A DNA stretch of 47,633 nt from Paraktedonobacter sp035294465 (GTDB taxonomy: Bacteria; Chloroflexota; Ktedonobacteria; Ktedonobacterales; Ktedonobacteraceae): positions 1 through 47,633 of the forward strand of contig DATGKW010000128.1 in NCBI GenBank assembly GCA_035294465.1, in the 5' to 3' direction. A program made the translations under genes and the position numbers. Shown in pieces: positions 32,781-40,670 of the stretch (position 1 is the first letter of the stretch; each line of letters starts with the position of its first letter). The notes under the pieces are model-generated. The model worked only from the letters and a program-made list of their open reading frames with translations. It was not told where the DNA came from and did no database searches.

Positions 32781-33518
32781 CTAGTTCTCCTCGTCAAATG
32801 GCGGCGAAAGCGGCTCTCCCTGCTCCTGCGTCACGCGCCGGTAGCAGAAGTATGAGTAGACGTAGAGAAAGAGGGAGACCACAATGAGTGGCGCCAGAAT
32901 GCCCCAGAAGCGCAGCGCGGGAATAAAGCTGCACGGAATGCCGATCAGGCCCACGGCCACAAAGAGCCATCCGCCCAGCCGGTGCGTGCGTTCCCAGACA
33001 AGCGAACTGGCCAGGGTCCAGGGAGTGCGAATGCCCATCCAGAAGTTGCGGCGCATCTTGCCCATGTAGTTACCCAGGAAGATGAAGAGCACCGAGAGCG
33101 CCAGCGTGACCACCATCAGCGTATCAAAGCTAACGCCCAGCGCTTGAGCGATGTTCGAGAGCTGGATAACCAGCAAGAACAGCATGATAGCCGTCAGGAT
33201 AATCTTTCCGATCTGGAGATTGGCTGCCGTTTGCTCACGTCCTCCCAGACGCGGGCTGGCCTCCAGTAACACCCGGATCAGCACGTAGATGCCTGCGCTC
33301 ATCAACGGGTAGAGGAACGTGCCTATCCATTTGGGGCCGTAGCCATCGGCCTGACCGTTGAATCCCCAGTGAATGGGCACCCGGTCAGGTAAAACCGCGA
33401 AGCCATAGATCGCAACGACCACCTGAATGGCGATAATGGCCCAGATCAGCAGGTCGATTGAGGGCCGAAATGCCGGTTTAGGTGCTATTTTATTTGCTGT
33501 ATCATTAGAAGTGTTCAT
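32781..33518 (-). CDS. sdpI: SdpI/DUF1648 family membrane protein
   Basis: The protein has 245 residues with about six membrane segments. The N-terminal half carries the DUF1648 signature PDRVPIHWGFNGQADGYG. The C-terminal half has the SdpI motif GKMRRNFWMGIRTPWTL followed by VWERTHRLGG. In Bacillus subtilis SdpI gives immunity to the SdpC toxin and holds the repressor SdpR at the membrane. Its start overlaps the stop of the ArsR-type gene by four bases (ATGA), the same arrangement as sdpRI. No SdpABC-like toxin genes are near, so here it may be a defence or envelope-stress pair. The gene symbol is by family resemblance. Confidence 0.85.
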   Translation of the reverse strand: MNTSNDTANKIAPKPAFRPSIDLLIWAIIAIQVVVAIYGFAVLPDRVPIHWGFNGQADGYGPKWIGTFLYPLMSAGIYVLIRVLLEASPRLGGREQTAANLQIGKIILTAIMLFLLVIQLSNIAQALGVSFDTLMVVTLALSVLFIFLGNYMGKMRRNFWMGIRTPWTLASSLVWERTHRLGGWLFVAVGLIGIPCSFIPALRFWGILAPLIVVSLFLYVYSYFCYRRVTQEQGEPLSPPFDEEN

Positions 33519-33853
33519 AGGGCATCCTCCCTGGATATATCCGTTGTATGTTCAGGTTCAGCCGCAGGCGCGCGCTGGCTATCTGTGGAGGTTTCCATGC
33601 CACCGAACCAGTCAAGCAGCTCGGTCAGTAAATCCTGCAGTACCGTTGTATTGAGTGTGTAGACTTGAAACTGCCCGCGCCGCTCCACGCGCACCAGGTC
33701 GGCCAGTTTCAGGACCATCAGGTGGTGCGAGAGCGCGGTGCGGCCGACGCCGGCGTATTCGGCCAGCTCGCCTGCGGTGCGTTCTCCCCCGCGTAGATAC
33801 TTCAAAATGCGCCGCCGCGTCGGATCTGCAAGTGCTTTATACGCTTCTTGCAT
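33515..33853 (-). CDS. sdpR: ArsR-family regulator, SdpR-like
   Basis: The protein has 112 residues with an ArsR winged helix: ALADPTRRRILKYLRGGERTAGELAEYAGVGRTALSHHLMVL covers helices 2-5, with the recognition helix at GRTALSHHL. No metal-binding cysteine pair is visible, in keeping with SdpR-type repressors. The C-terminal tail is acidic. AGGTGAGG precedes the ATG. It is the first gene of a two-gene operon with the SdpI-like protein, and is expected to repress its own operon until it is sequestered by SdpI at the membrane. That mechanism is known for Bacillus and only inferred here. Confidence 0.87.
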   Translation of the reverse strand: MQEAYKALADPTRRRILKYLRGGERTAGELAEYAGVGRTALSHHLMVLKLADLVRVERRGQFQVYTLNTTVLQDLLTELLDWFGGMETSTDSQRAPAAEPEHTTDISREDAL

Positions 33854-33904
33854 GAAAAAACCTCACCTTTTCTTTTATCTGCTTCTCCCTAAAGCAACCT
33901 CCAT

Positions 33905-34198
33905 TTACTGCCTCACCTCTCGATAATCACGCTCACCGGTTGCTTTATTGTAGAACACTTCCATGAGCCGCTCGGTCGCTGGATCAACGAATCGCTCGCC
34001 GGTAGGTTGCCAGTACCCCTGGACCCGATTTACCTGCGCGCGGTAGCGTTTGCTCTCCATGAGCACAGAGCCTACCAGGATGAGGCCATTTACCGCTAGA
34101 TACACAATCAGCCAGAGAGCGGCATGGACCAGGAAGAGCAAGAGAGCTGCTCCGATCAAGGAGAGCAGACCATAGCCAATGATCGCCCCTCTCAGCAT
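33905..34198 (-). CDS. Small membrane protein of unknown function
   Basis: The protein has 97 residues: two adjoining hydrophobic segments (about 5-25 and 28-48) and a charged cytoplasmic or external tail containing YWQPTGERFVDPATERLMEVFYN. I do not recognise the family with certainty; the tail resembles small hypothetical proteins that accompany YbjQ. AGGAGA lies 6 nt before the ATG. It follows the YbjQ-like gene by 8 bp, so the two are one operon together with the hydrolase upstream. Confidence 0.7.
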   Translation of the reverse strand: MLRGAIIGYGLLSLIGAALLLFLVHAALWLIVYLAVNGLILVGSVLMESKRYRAQVNRVQGYWQPTGERFVDPATERLMEVFYNKATGERDYREVRQ

Positions 34199-34206
34199 GT
34201 TGTCTC

Positions 34207-34530
34207 CTACCCTTCCGGCTCGATCACCACTGCTGTGCCATAGGCTACGATCTCACTCATGGTCTGACCAATCTCCGATGAATCAAATTGCATACGCACA
34301 ATCGCGTTCGCGCCCATGGCGGTAGCGTTCTGGACCATGCGGTCAATCGCGTGCCGGCGCGCATCCTCCAGCAGAGTAGTGTATTCCTTGATCTCGCCGC
34401 CTCCCAGGGAACGCAGACCTGCCATGATGTTGCCGCCCAGGCCCCGGCTGCGTACTACCACGCCAAAGACCTGTCCTTTGGTTTCCACGATGCGATGGTT
34501 GGCAATTCCTTCAGTTGTGACAATCAACAT
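34207..34530 (-). CDS. YbjQ/UPF0145 family protein
   Basis: The start at 34530 has AAGGAG 6 nt upstream and gives 107 residues. The family pattern is clear: an opening TTEGIANHRIVETKGQVFG, the Gly-rich RGLGGNIMAGLRSLGGGEI, and a C-terminal MGANAIVRMQFDSS followed by YGTAVVIEP. These are small pentamer-forming beta proteins with unknown biochemical role, often linked to metal or envelope stress. It lies between the alpha/beta-hydrolase (41 bp upstream) and the small membrane protein (8 bp downstream). Confidence 0.88.
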   Translation of the reverse strand: MLIVTTEGIANHRIVETKGQVFGVVVRSRGLGGNIMAGLRSLGGGEIKEYTTLLEDARRHAIDRMVQNATAMGANAIVRMQFDSSEIGQTMSEIVAYGTAVVIEPEG

Positions 34531-34571
34531 TGCTTTCTCCTTCGATATATTGGTATCGCTCCGAAAACGGG

Positions 34572-35567
34572 TCACACGTGGGCTTTCAGCCAGTCCAGGA
34601 TGCTGGCCAGGGCCTCCGGGTCCAGGCGGGCATCAGGGCTGTTGTAGCTTTCCATCGCTCTGGCCAGCACCAGCTCTGACCGGGGCAGTAGCTCTTGCTT
34701 GAGAACGTGATTCGCGTTCTCTGGGAAGAGGAAAGTCACATTTCCGTGCCCGGCAGCCGCCAGCTTTAGCGGCTCGCCATCGGCCTGCCAGTCTACCTGA
34801 AGATCTTTTTTCCCAATGATGACCAGTACCGGGGCGTCTGCCTGCTTGAGCAAAGGAGCTGCATTGGCCATCCAGAGTTCACGGGCGAGAGGCAGGTTGG
34901 CGGGAGTTTCCAGGCTCTTCAGCAGCATCTGGACGCCCTCCGGCAGCGCCGGATCCGGGTTGATAGGTTCTCCGGCCATGAAGCGGGCGATGCCTGCATC
35001 GTAGAGTGCCAGCAGTGCTTCTCCATTCGGTATGAGTTCTGCTTGTGCTGCCAGTTGGGGGCGTGCAACTGTACCGACGGCTCGTCCAGGGGGCGCGATG
35101 AGCACAAGGCCGGCAAGCAGAATCTCAGGGCTGTGCAGTTGGTAATTCAAAGCGTGCAGGGTTCCCTCGCTGTTGGCGAGCGCGAAGATCTGGTCAGGAC
35201 GCACATATTCCTGGTTTGCTATAGTACGTACAGCTTCGGCAAACTCATCGACATGACTTTGCATACTCATCTTGCCGATCAGAAGCGGCACGTTCTCGCT
35301 TGTGTGGGGACCAGAAGCTCGCTTGTCGTAGCGCAGTGAGGCGATACCTGCCCGCGCTAGCTCCTCAGCAAGCAGACGCGCGCTGCCATTGGTTCCTGGT
35401 AGAAGCGGCGAATTCCAATCGCGGTCGGTGGGGCCACTGCCTGCCACCATCACCACCGCAGGGAACGGCCCCAGGCCGATTGGCCTGACCAGCGTACCGT
35501 ACATGATTGTCTCACCCAGCGGCCAGGTGATTTCTGAGCTTTCTGCATGTGAATCATGAGCAGTCAT
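34572..35567 (-). CDS. Alpha/beta-hydrolase (dienelactone hydrolase/S9-S15-like)
   Basis: The protein has 331 residues. An N-terminal strand pair is followed by FPAVVMVAGSGPTDRDWNSPL, the oxyanion region of this group. The nucleophile elbow is ALANSEGTLHAL (Ser in the SxG turn; the usual first Gly is replaced by Ala). The acid is probably in VLVIIGKKDLQVDW and the histidine in FPENANHVLKQE. Esterase or peptidase activity is expected; the substrate is unknown. AAAGGA is upstream of the ATG. The promoter carries an operator-like palindrome, so expression is probably regulated. No signal peptide is visible. Confidence 0.85.
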   Translation of the reverse strand: MTAHDSHAESSEITWPLGETIMYGTLVRPIGLGPFPAVVMVAGSGPTDRDWNSPLLPGTNGSARLLAEELARAGIASLRYDKRASGPHTSENVPLLIGKMSMQSHVDEFAEAVRTIANQEYVRPDQIFALANSEGTLHALNYQLHSPEILLAGLVLIAPPGRAVGTVARPQLAAQAELIPNGEALLALYDAGIARFMAGEPINPDPALPEGVQMLLKSLETPANLPLARELWMANAAPLLKQADAPVLVIIGKKDLQVDWQADGEPLKLAAAGHGNVTFLFPENANHVLKQELLPRSELVLARAMESYNSPDARLDPEALASILDWLKAHV

Positions 35568-35628
35568 TCTTCGTGTCCTTTGTTGGCGTTCTTCTCACAC
35601 AACCGGAAGAACATATGCACCCTTAAAT

Positions 35629-35680
35629 TCAATATTTCAAACTATATTGAAATACTAACACAGAAAAGTTCTTGAGTCAA
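35629..35680 (-). promoter_or_regulatory. Promoter with overlapping palindromic operator for the hydrolase operon
   Basis: On the minus strand TTGACT (35675-35680), a 17-bp spacer and TAGTAT (35652-35657) form a good promoter toward the hydrolase. The region around its start site holds two interleaved palindromes: TATTTCAA-N6-TTGAAATA (35633-35654) and TTCAATAT-N7-ATATTGAA (35629-35651). A repressor bound here would block transcription. The remaining sequence up to the pth stop (35681-35703) shows nothing else. Confidence 0.7.
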
Positions 35681-35703
35681 GGAGATGATTCAAATGAGGG
35701 GCA

Positions 35704-36393
35704 CTAGCAGCTTTTTTCAGCAGAGGCATCAATTTGCTGTGCCCGTTCCTCCTGTTTAAGCCGTTCGCGCTCTTCACGTTCACGTTTTTTGCGGGCCTGT
35801 TCCTCGGCTTTACGTGCAGCCATTTCAGGGTCGGGGTTAATGGCGTTCATGGCCGCGTCAATGCCTTGAGAGAGCAGGATCTGTACAGCCTCGACGGCGC
35901 GTTCTTCGCCGCTGGCCAGGAGGATAGCGTCGTCGCCATGGGCCACGCTCAGGACGTGGTCCCGGCCATCCACATGACTATTCTCTGGTCTCCCGATGCC
36001 TACGCGCAGGCGTGGGAAGTCGCTGGTATGTAGCTTCGCGATGATATCGCGCATACCGTTATGCCCGGCTGCTCCGCCTTTTTTCAGCAGGCGTACCCTG
36101 CCCGTTGGTAGGTCAAGTTCATCGTAGATGACAAGGATATCGGTGGGCGGCACTTTGTACCAGTGGGCCAGTTCTCCCACAGCGCTGCCGCTGATATTCA
36201 TATAAGTGAGGGGTTTGGCCAGGACGATTTTCTCTGAGCCAATGGTGCCGCTGGCCAGTAGAGCGTGGGCGCGTTTCTCCGACCACTTCCAGTCCCATTT
36301 CGCGGCCAGTTTATCTACTACGCGAAAACCGACATTGTGCCGTGTACGTTCATACTGCTGGCCTGGGTTGCCCAGGCCGACGATCAATTTCAT
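35704..36393 (-). CDS. pth: Peptidyl-tRNA hydrolase with charged C-terminal extension
   Basis: The protein has 229 residues; typical Pth is about 190. Pth frees tRNA from peptides dropped by the ribosome. It starts with the signature VGLGNPGQQYERTRHNVGF (catalytic His in TRHNVG) and contains KPLTYMNISGSAV, DELDLPTGRVRLLKKGGAAGHNGMRDI and RLRVGIGRP. The last ~40 residues are a Lys/Arg/Glu-rich helix (KAEEQARKKREREERERLK) absent from standard enzymes, possibly for ribosome or tRNA contact. The gene follows the phosphoesterase by 11 bp and is likely co-transcribed with it. Confidence 0.94.
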   Translation of the reverse strand: MKLIVGLGNPGQQYERTRHNVGFRVVDKLAAKWDWKWSEKRAHALLASGTIGSEKIVLAKPLTYMNISGSAVGELAHWYKVPPTDILVIYDELDLPTGRVRLLKKGGAAGHNGMRDIIAKLHTSDFPRLRVGIGRPENSHVDGRDHVLSVAHGDDAILLASGEERAVEAVQILLSQGIDAAMNAINPDPEMAARKAEEQARKKREREERERLKQEERAQQIDASAEKSC

Positions 36394-36404
36394 AGATACT
36401 CTAT

Positions 36405-37640
36405 TTACCGACCATAGGCCAGGCGCATCGCCAGATACTGCGGTAATCCTGCCTGAATGATCTTCTCCTGTGTTTTCTCGAATGGGTAAGGAATGCGATA
36501 GAAATGGAAGGCGTGGCGCTCGCTATCGTAAATCATGAATGCAGCGCGAGGGTCTCCATCGCGTGGTTGACCAACGCCACCGGGATTGATGATCGCTCGA
36601 TAGCGCTCCGGCGCTTCCCAGGGACCTTCGGGCGGCACGATCATCTCATTTGTTACCTGGATCATGCTCTGGCTCAGGCCGAGCAGCTCCAGCAGCTCCT
36701 CGATTTCGTTATTGAGGCGGTCTTCCGCGTTCTGGATATCGTCTTCCGGGGTAGTCTTATTTGCAATCTCGTAAGGTACAAGTCCGTTATTCTTCGCCCC
36801 CGCGTTTCCGTTCGCGGCTAGCTGATCCTCATCTGTAGGCAGCTGCGTTTCCTGGACCTCCGTTGGCTCTGCCGATTCTACGCCGTCCTCTTTCTGGGGA
36901 AGCGCCTCATCTTCGCCTGGTGCTGGTGATTCCTGTTGATTGGCTGGCGCAGGTACGAGCGGCTCAGCAGGTACCGGGAGTTCTTTTTGCTGGGGGCCTG
37001 GCGTATAATCACCCTCCGTATGAGCATTCTCAGCCGCCTCGGCTTTTTGTGAAGTCAGGATAACTGCGGCCATTTCGGAGGTCTCTTGCTGGTCCTGCGT
37101 CTCCTCTTCGACGAGCGGATCGAGTTTCTCAGTTGGCTCATTGTTCAACGTATAGGGCTGCTGGAAGATTACCGGAATGTGCGTATGTCCGACCAGGCAG
37201 AAGCGGCTATCGAAATGTTGAAAACTGCGCTCGGCCAGCACTTCAGAGGTCAAATATTCCCAGAGGGGCCCGTAGGGGCTGCCGTGTACCAGCGTGCATT
37301 CGCCGATTTCCAGGCGCTCCGGCAGGTTGCGCAGAAACTCCCGGTGCTCTTCGGTCAGCTCCTTCGCCGTCCATTCGGCAGAGATGCGCGCCGCCGCGCT
37401 AAAGTCTTCCAGGTCGAGCTTGCCGACTGCTGCCCAATCGTGGTTGCCCGCGATAATCACATCGGTATGCTTGCGCAATGTCTCGATGCATTCGTTGGGA
37501 TTCGGGCCGTACCCCACGAGATCGCCCAGGAACCAGATCTGGTCAACAGGCTCTTCCTTGTTTAGCTCATCAATCTTTGCCAGGACGGTTTCCAGGGCTT
37601 CCAGGTTGGCGTGTATGTCGGTGAAGATGGCGTAACGCAT
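36405..37640 (-). CDS. YfcE-like metallophosphoesterase with long disordered insert
   Basis: The protein has 411 residues. The N-terminal part shows the dinuclear metal site: Asp8 and His10 (FTDIHAN), Asp40 (LGDLVGYG), Asn66-His67 (AGNHDW), a VHGSPYG and the GHTH motif (about 150). After this the fold is interrupted by about 150 residues rich in Glu, Gln, Pro and Ala (about 170-315), with no predicted structure. It resumes at AIINPGGVGQPRDGDPRA, which in simple relatives directly follows the GHTH strand. The catalytic core should be intact; substrates of the family include cyclic nucleotides and phosphodiesters. First gene of an operon with pth. The 37641-37873 gap upstream holds no gene. Confidence 0.87.
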   Translation of the reverse strand: MRYAIFTDIHANLEALETVLAKIDELNKEEPVDQIWFLGDLVGYGPNPNECIETLRKHTDVIIAGNHDWAAVGKLDLEDFSAAARISAEWTAKELTEEHREFLRNLPERLEIGECTLVHGSPYGPLWEYLTSEVLAERSFQHFDSRFCLVGHTHIPVIFQQPYTLNNEPTEKLDPLVEEETQDQQETSEMAAVILTSQKAEAAENAHTEGDYTPGPQQKELPVPAEPLVPAPANQQESPAPGEDEALPQKEDGVESAEPTEVQETQLPTDEDQLAANGNAGAKNNGLVPYEIANKTTPEDDIQNAEDRLNNEIEELLELLGLSQSMIQVTNEMIVPPEGPWEAPERYRAIINPGGVGQPRDGDPRAAFMIYDSERHAFHFYRIPYPFEKTQEKIIQAGLPQYLAMRLAYGR

Positions 37641-37873
37641 GGTTGGTTTACTCTACTCGTTAAAAAGTATTAGCGGATTACGTAGGTGAAGCTATTCTAT
37701 CATGTTTGTTTGTGTGTTGCTAGTACCCGGCTGGCGGTCACGTTATGGAAACTGCCGGGCGCGGGCCGGTTATTTGATCACATGTTTGCTAGCCGCAAGG
37801 ATGAGTGAGGGCTTTTTTCGTTTGCAGGAAATGTGTAGAGCGAAAAGGGGCTGGTTTCTGACCTGCGCGGCCT

Positions 37874-38848
37874 TTACAGTCTGGGAATCTGCACAGGCAG
37901 ACCAAAGCCCCAGTTCAGCAGGGTCTGAGCATCTGTGAAGCGGGTTGTTTCGTTGGCTGAATTCAGAACGACGCCGATCAGCATATGCCCGTTCCGCCTG
38001 GCGGCGGCGACCAGGCAGCCACCGGCCTGGGGCGTCCAGCCGGTTTTGATGCCGATGGTGCCTTGATAGTCGAAAAGCAGTTGATTAATGTTTTTCCATT
38101 GGTAGGCGTGATTCGTACTACTTGCCGGCACATCGTACTCCTTGGTCTGGACGATCTGCGCGAAGAGTGGAAGGCTCATGGCGTAACGCGCCAGGCGCAC
38201 AAGATCATAAGCGGTAGTATAGTGCAGGCCGTATTCCAGGCCATCGGGATTAGAGTAAAGTGTCTGATAGAGATGCAGCCTGCGGGCCTCAACGTTCATT
38301 ATCGTGACAAAATTTGGCACCGAACCCGCCACTGCGTCCGCGATAGCGATGGCGGCATCGTCGCCAGAGGGAAGCATCATGCCGTAGAGCAGATCCTGGA
38401 GTCTGAGCCGGTCGCCTGCAACCAGGTTAGCGCCGCTTCCATCATTCTGGATGACCTCATTCACCGCGTCCTGGCCTATCGTGACCATCCTGTTCAGCTT
38501 GCCAGATTGGATGGCAATCAGTGCGGTCATAATCTTGGTGGTGCTGGCCATAGGCACGGGTTGTTCCGCATCCTTCTCGTAGAGGATAGAGCCGGTATCA
38601 GCGTCCATGAGAATGGCCTCGCTGGCTAAAATCTGGCCGGGCGCGCCTCGTGGTGTCAAAACTGCTTTGAGAGCTGGCCTGGGAGCAGCTGTAATTGTTA
38701 AGGGTGCGAGCGGAGGACCGTTGAGATTGGGCTGGCCGAATCCGAATACATTTGCTCCCAGCGGGGTAAAGAGCCACACCGGGATGCTGATCACGATGAG
38801 AATAGCTACAACGAGCAGAATAATAGCAAGCGTTCTACGTTGGTTCAT
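37874..38848 (-). CDS. D-alanyl-D-alanine carboxypeptidase (peptidase S11)
   Basis: The protein has 324 residues. A signal anchor (about 8-28) precedes the penicillin-binding domain with SxxK in MASTTKIM, the second motif SGDDA (SxN with Asp for Asn), and KTG in IGIKTGWTPQ. It should trim the terminal D-alanine from peptidoglycan stem peptides outside the membrane. The C-terminal PBP5-like beta domain is missing, as in compact S11 enzymes. No strong ribosome site is seen (AGGA lies about 14 nt away). It is followed by its own gap, and MIPS upstream ends in a hairpin, so it is probably monocistronic. Confidence 0.88.
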   Translation of the reverse strand: MNQRRTLAIILLVVAILIVISIPVWLFTPLGANVFGFGQPNLNGPPLAPLTITAAPRPALKAVLTPRGAPGQILASEAILMDADTGSILYEKDAEQPVPMASTTKIMTALIAIQSGKLNRMVTIGQDAVNEVIQNDGSGANLVAGDRLRLQDLLYGMMLPSGDDAAIAIADAVAGSVPNFVTIMNVEARRLHLYQTLYSNPDGLEYGLHYTTAYDLVRLARYAMSLPLFAQIVQTKEYDVPASSTNHAYQWKNINQLLFDYQGTIGIKTGWTPQAGGCLVAAARRNGHMLIGVVLNSANETTRFTDAQTLLNWGFGLPVQIPRL

Positions 38849-38910
38849 AGAAAGATTCTTTGTCCTGATTAAAAAAGTCTCTTTTCAAAGTGTTTTTCTT
38901 GATCAATCAT

Positions 38911-38942
38911 AAGAGACGATACAACTGGCTGTATCGTCTCTT
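38911..38942. terminator. Hairpin downstream of the inositol phosphate synthase gene
   Basis: AAGAGACGATACA (38911-38923) and TGTATCGTCTCTT (38930-38942) form a perfect 13-bp stem with the loop ACTGGC, 30 bp after the minus-strand stop at 38972. The T-run on that strand is short, so termination may be partial. Confidence 0.6.
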
Positions 38943-38971
38943 TCCAGACAAGTCATGGGAAGAAATAGGAC

Positions 38972-40489
38972 CTATTCCTCCTGATAGTACTCCAGACCGA
39001 GATGTGTGATCTGCTCTTCGCCCATCAGCCAGCGTAGCGTGTTCTTGAGCTTCGTCTGCTGGATGAAGAAGTCGTGCTCCGGGTACACCGTAGCGGCGTG
39101 CTGGGGACTCTTGAAGTAGAAGGACAGCCATTCCTGGATGCCTTTCATACCGGCTCGCTGAGCGAGATCGAGGAAAAGAGCGAGGTCAAGAACAAGGGGC
39201 GCGGCGAGAATCGAATCGCGGCAGAGAAAGTCGATCTTTACTTGCATCGGGTAGCCGAGCCAGCCGAAGATATCGATGTTGTCCCATCCCTCTTTGTTAT
39301 CGCCGCGTGGCGGGTAGTAGTTGATCCGCACTTTGTGGTAGACATCGCCATAGAGTTCGGGGTAGAGCTGGGGCTGGAGGATGTACTCGAGGACACCCAG
39401 CTTCGACTCCTCCTTAGTCTTAAAGCTCTCCGGGTCGTCGAGCACCTCGCCATCGCGGTTGCCGAGAATGTTCGTCGAGTACCAGCCGTTGAGGCCGAGC
39501 ATGCGCGCTTTCAACATTGGCGCGAGCGTCGTTTTGATCAGAGTCTGGCCGGTCTTGAAGTCCTTGCCGCAAATCGGAACGCCCCGGTCGACTGCGAGCT
39601 GAACCAGCGCAGGAATGTCGGCAGTCAGGTTGGGAGCACCGTTAGCGAAAGGAACTCCTTCCATCAGGGCAGCATAGGCATAGAGCATCGAGGGGGCGAT
39701 GGTCTCGTCGTTGGCATCGAGCGCTGCCTCGAAGCTTTCGAGGGTGAGATGACATGGTCCCTCCTCCATATAGATCTCGGTCGAGGCGCACCAGACCATG
39801 ACCAGGCGGTCGCAATGGTTGGTAGACTTGAAGTTGCGAATGTCCGCGCGAATCTGCTCGGCCAATTCTCTCTTTGTACCGCGCTTAACGTTGGGTCCGT
39901 TGAGGCGCTTGACGTAGTACTGGTCGAAGGCGGCCGGCATTGGGTTGATGGATTGAAGGAAGTCGGCGATAGGCTCGATGTGTTCGTGGCGGTCGAGGAC
40001 GCTGCACTTCACCGCTGCTTCGTAGGCATTGTCGGGGAAGGGGTCCCAGGCCCCGAAGACGAGGTCGTCGAGGTTTGCCAGCGGGACGAACTCGCGGATG
40101 AGGGGCGAGCGGTTTTCCGTTCGCTTGCCAAGTCGGATGGTGCCCATCTGGGTGAGCGAGCCTATGGGCCGGCCGCTGCCGCGGCGGGCGTGCTCAACCC
40201 CGCTGATGAATGTTGAGGCGACAGCACCGAGGCCGACGAGAAGGATGCCGAGACGGCCCTCTGCTGGCTGGATTGGGTTGGGATTGGGTTCGACGAAGTC
40301 TTTTGCTTCCAAGATCATACCTCTCTGGCGGGCGAGCGACATGAGCGGCATTTGCCATTGCGCAGGTACCCGCCCTGTCCTTGCCCAGTGCTCAATTGTG
40401 CTCTGCCTCTTGCCAAGCAGGGCAGCAAGTGCGCTCTGGCCGCCGAAGCGTCTGATTATCCGCTCGGCGGCATTCGTTTTTTCTTCCAT
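38972..40489 (-). CDS. ino1: Inositol-3-phosphate synthase fused to an N-terminal helix-turn-helix
   Basis: From the ATG at 40489 the protein has 505 residues; the frame continues upstream but through a palindrome and without a ribosome site. Residues about 8-60 form a Cro/YdaS-like helix-turn-helix: ERIIRRFGGQSALAALLGKR, then STIEHWARTGRVPAQWQ. From about 78 the synthase follows: NAD-binding ILLVGLGAVAST, then GKDFKTGQTLIKT and YSTNILGNRDG, typical of bacterial and archaeal Ino1, which converts glucose-6-phosphate to inositol-3-phosphate. An operator-like palindrome lies 10 bp upstream of the start. The fusion suggests a synthase that senses its substrate or product and regulates its own gene; this is inference. 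Confidence 0.9.
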   Translation of the reverse strand: MEEKTNAAERIIRRFGGQSALAALLGKRQSTIEHWARTGRVPAQWQMPLMSLARQRGMILEAKDFVEPNPNPIQPAEGRLGILLVGLGAVASTFISGVEHARRGSGRPIGSLTQMGTIRLGKRTENRSPLIREFVPLANLDDLVFGAWDPFPDNAYEAAVKCSVLDRHEHIEPIADFLQSINPMPAAFDQYYVKRLNGPNVKRGTKRELAEQIRADIRNFKSTNHCDRLVMVWCASTEIYMEEGPCHLTLESFEAALDANDETIAPSMLYAYAALMEGVPFANGAPNLTADIPALVQLAVDRGVPICGKDFKTGQTLIKTTLAPMLKARMLGLNGWYSTNILGNRDGEVLDDPESFKTKEESKLGVLEYILQPQLYPELYGDVYHKVRINYYPPRGDNKEGWDNIDIFGWLGYPMQVKIDFLCRDSILAAPLVLDLALFLDLAQRAGMKGIQEWLSFYFKSPQHAATVYPEHDFFIQQTKLKNTLRWLMGEEQITHLGLEYYQEE

Positions 40490-40499
40490 GAGAGATATT

Positions 40500-40518
40500 C
40501 TAACGAATTTTTCGTTAG
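40500..40518 (-). promoter_or_regulatory. Palindromic operator candidate at the ino1 start
   Basis: CTAACGAA (40500-40507), TTT, TTCGTTAG (40511-40518) is a perfect 8-bp inverted repeat immediately upstream of the start codon of the HTH-synthase fusion. It is well placed for autorepression or to occlude translation. Confidence 0.6.
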
Positions 40519-40620
40519 TATGCAAGTCGCGGGAGAGAGAATCGGGGCGACGTAGATATCTGTGCAGGATACTGGTCGCGTGGGCTGAGGTGGGGGCACA
40601 GCGAACACGTACGCCCGCTC

Positions 40621-40655
40621 CTGGTAGGCAATGCCGTAACGGCATTGCCTACCAG
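40621..40655. repeat. Perfect 35-bp palindrome between gatA and ino1
   Basis: CTGGTAGGCAATGCCGT (40621-40637), one A, then its exact reverse complement (40639-40655). It lies 16 bp after the gatA stop. It may be the gatCA terminator (no T-run) or a mobile REP-like element. The 40519-40620 stretch between it and the ino1 operator holds no gene. Confidence 0.75.
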
Positions 40656-40670
40656 GCAAACTGGTGGAGA

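Noticed and set aside
39074..40216. Long plus-strand frame of 380 codons opposite ino1
   Set aside because: It is the mirror of a strongly supported gene with clear Ino1 motifs; the frame arises from codon bias.
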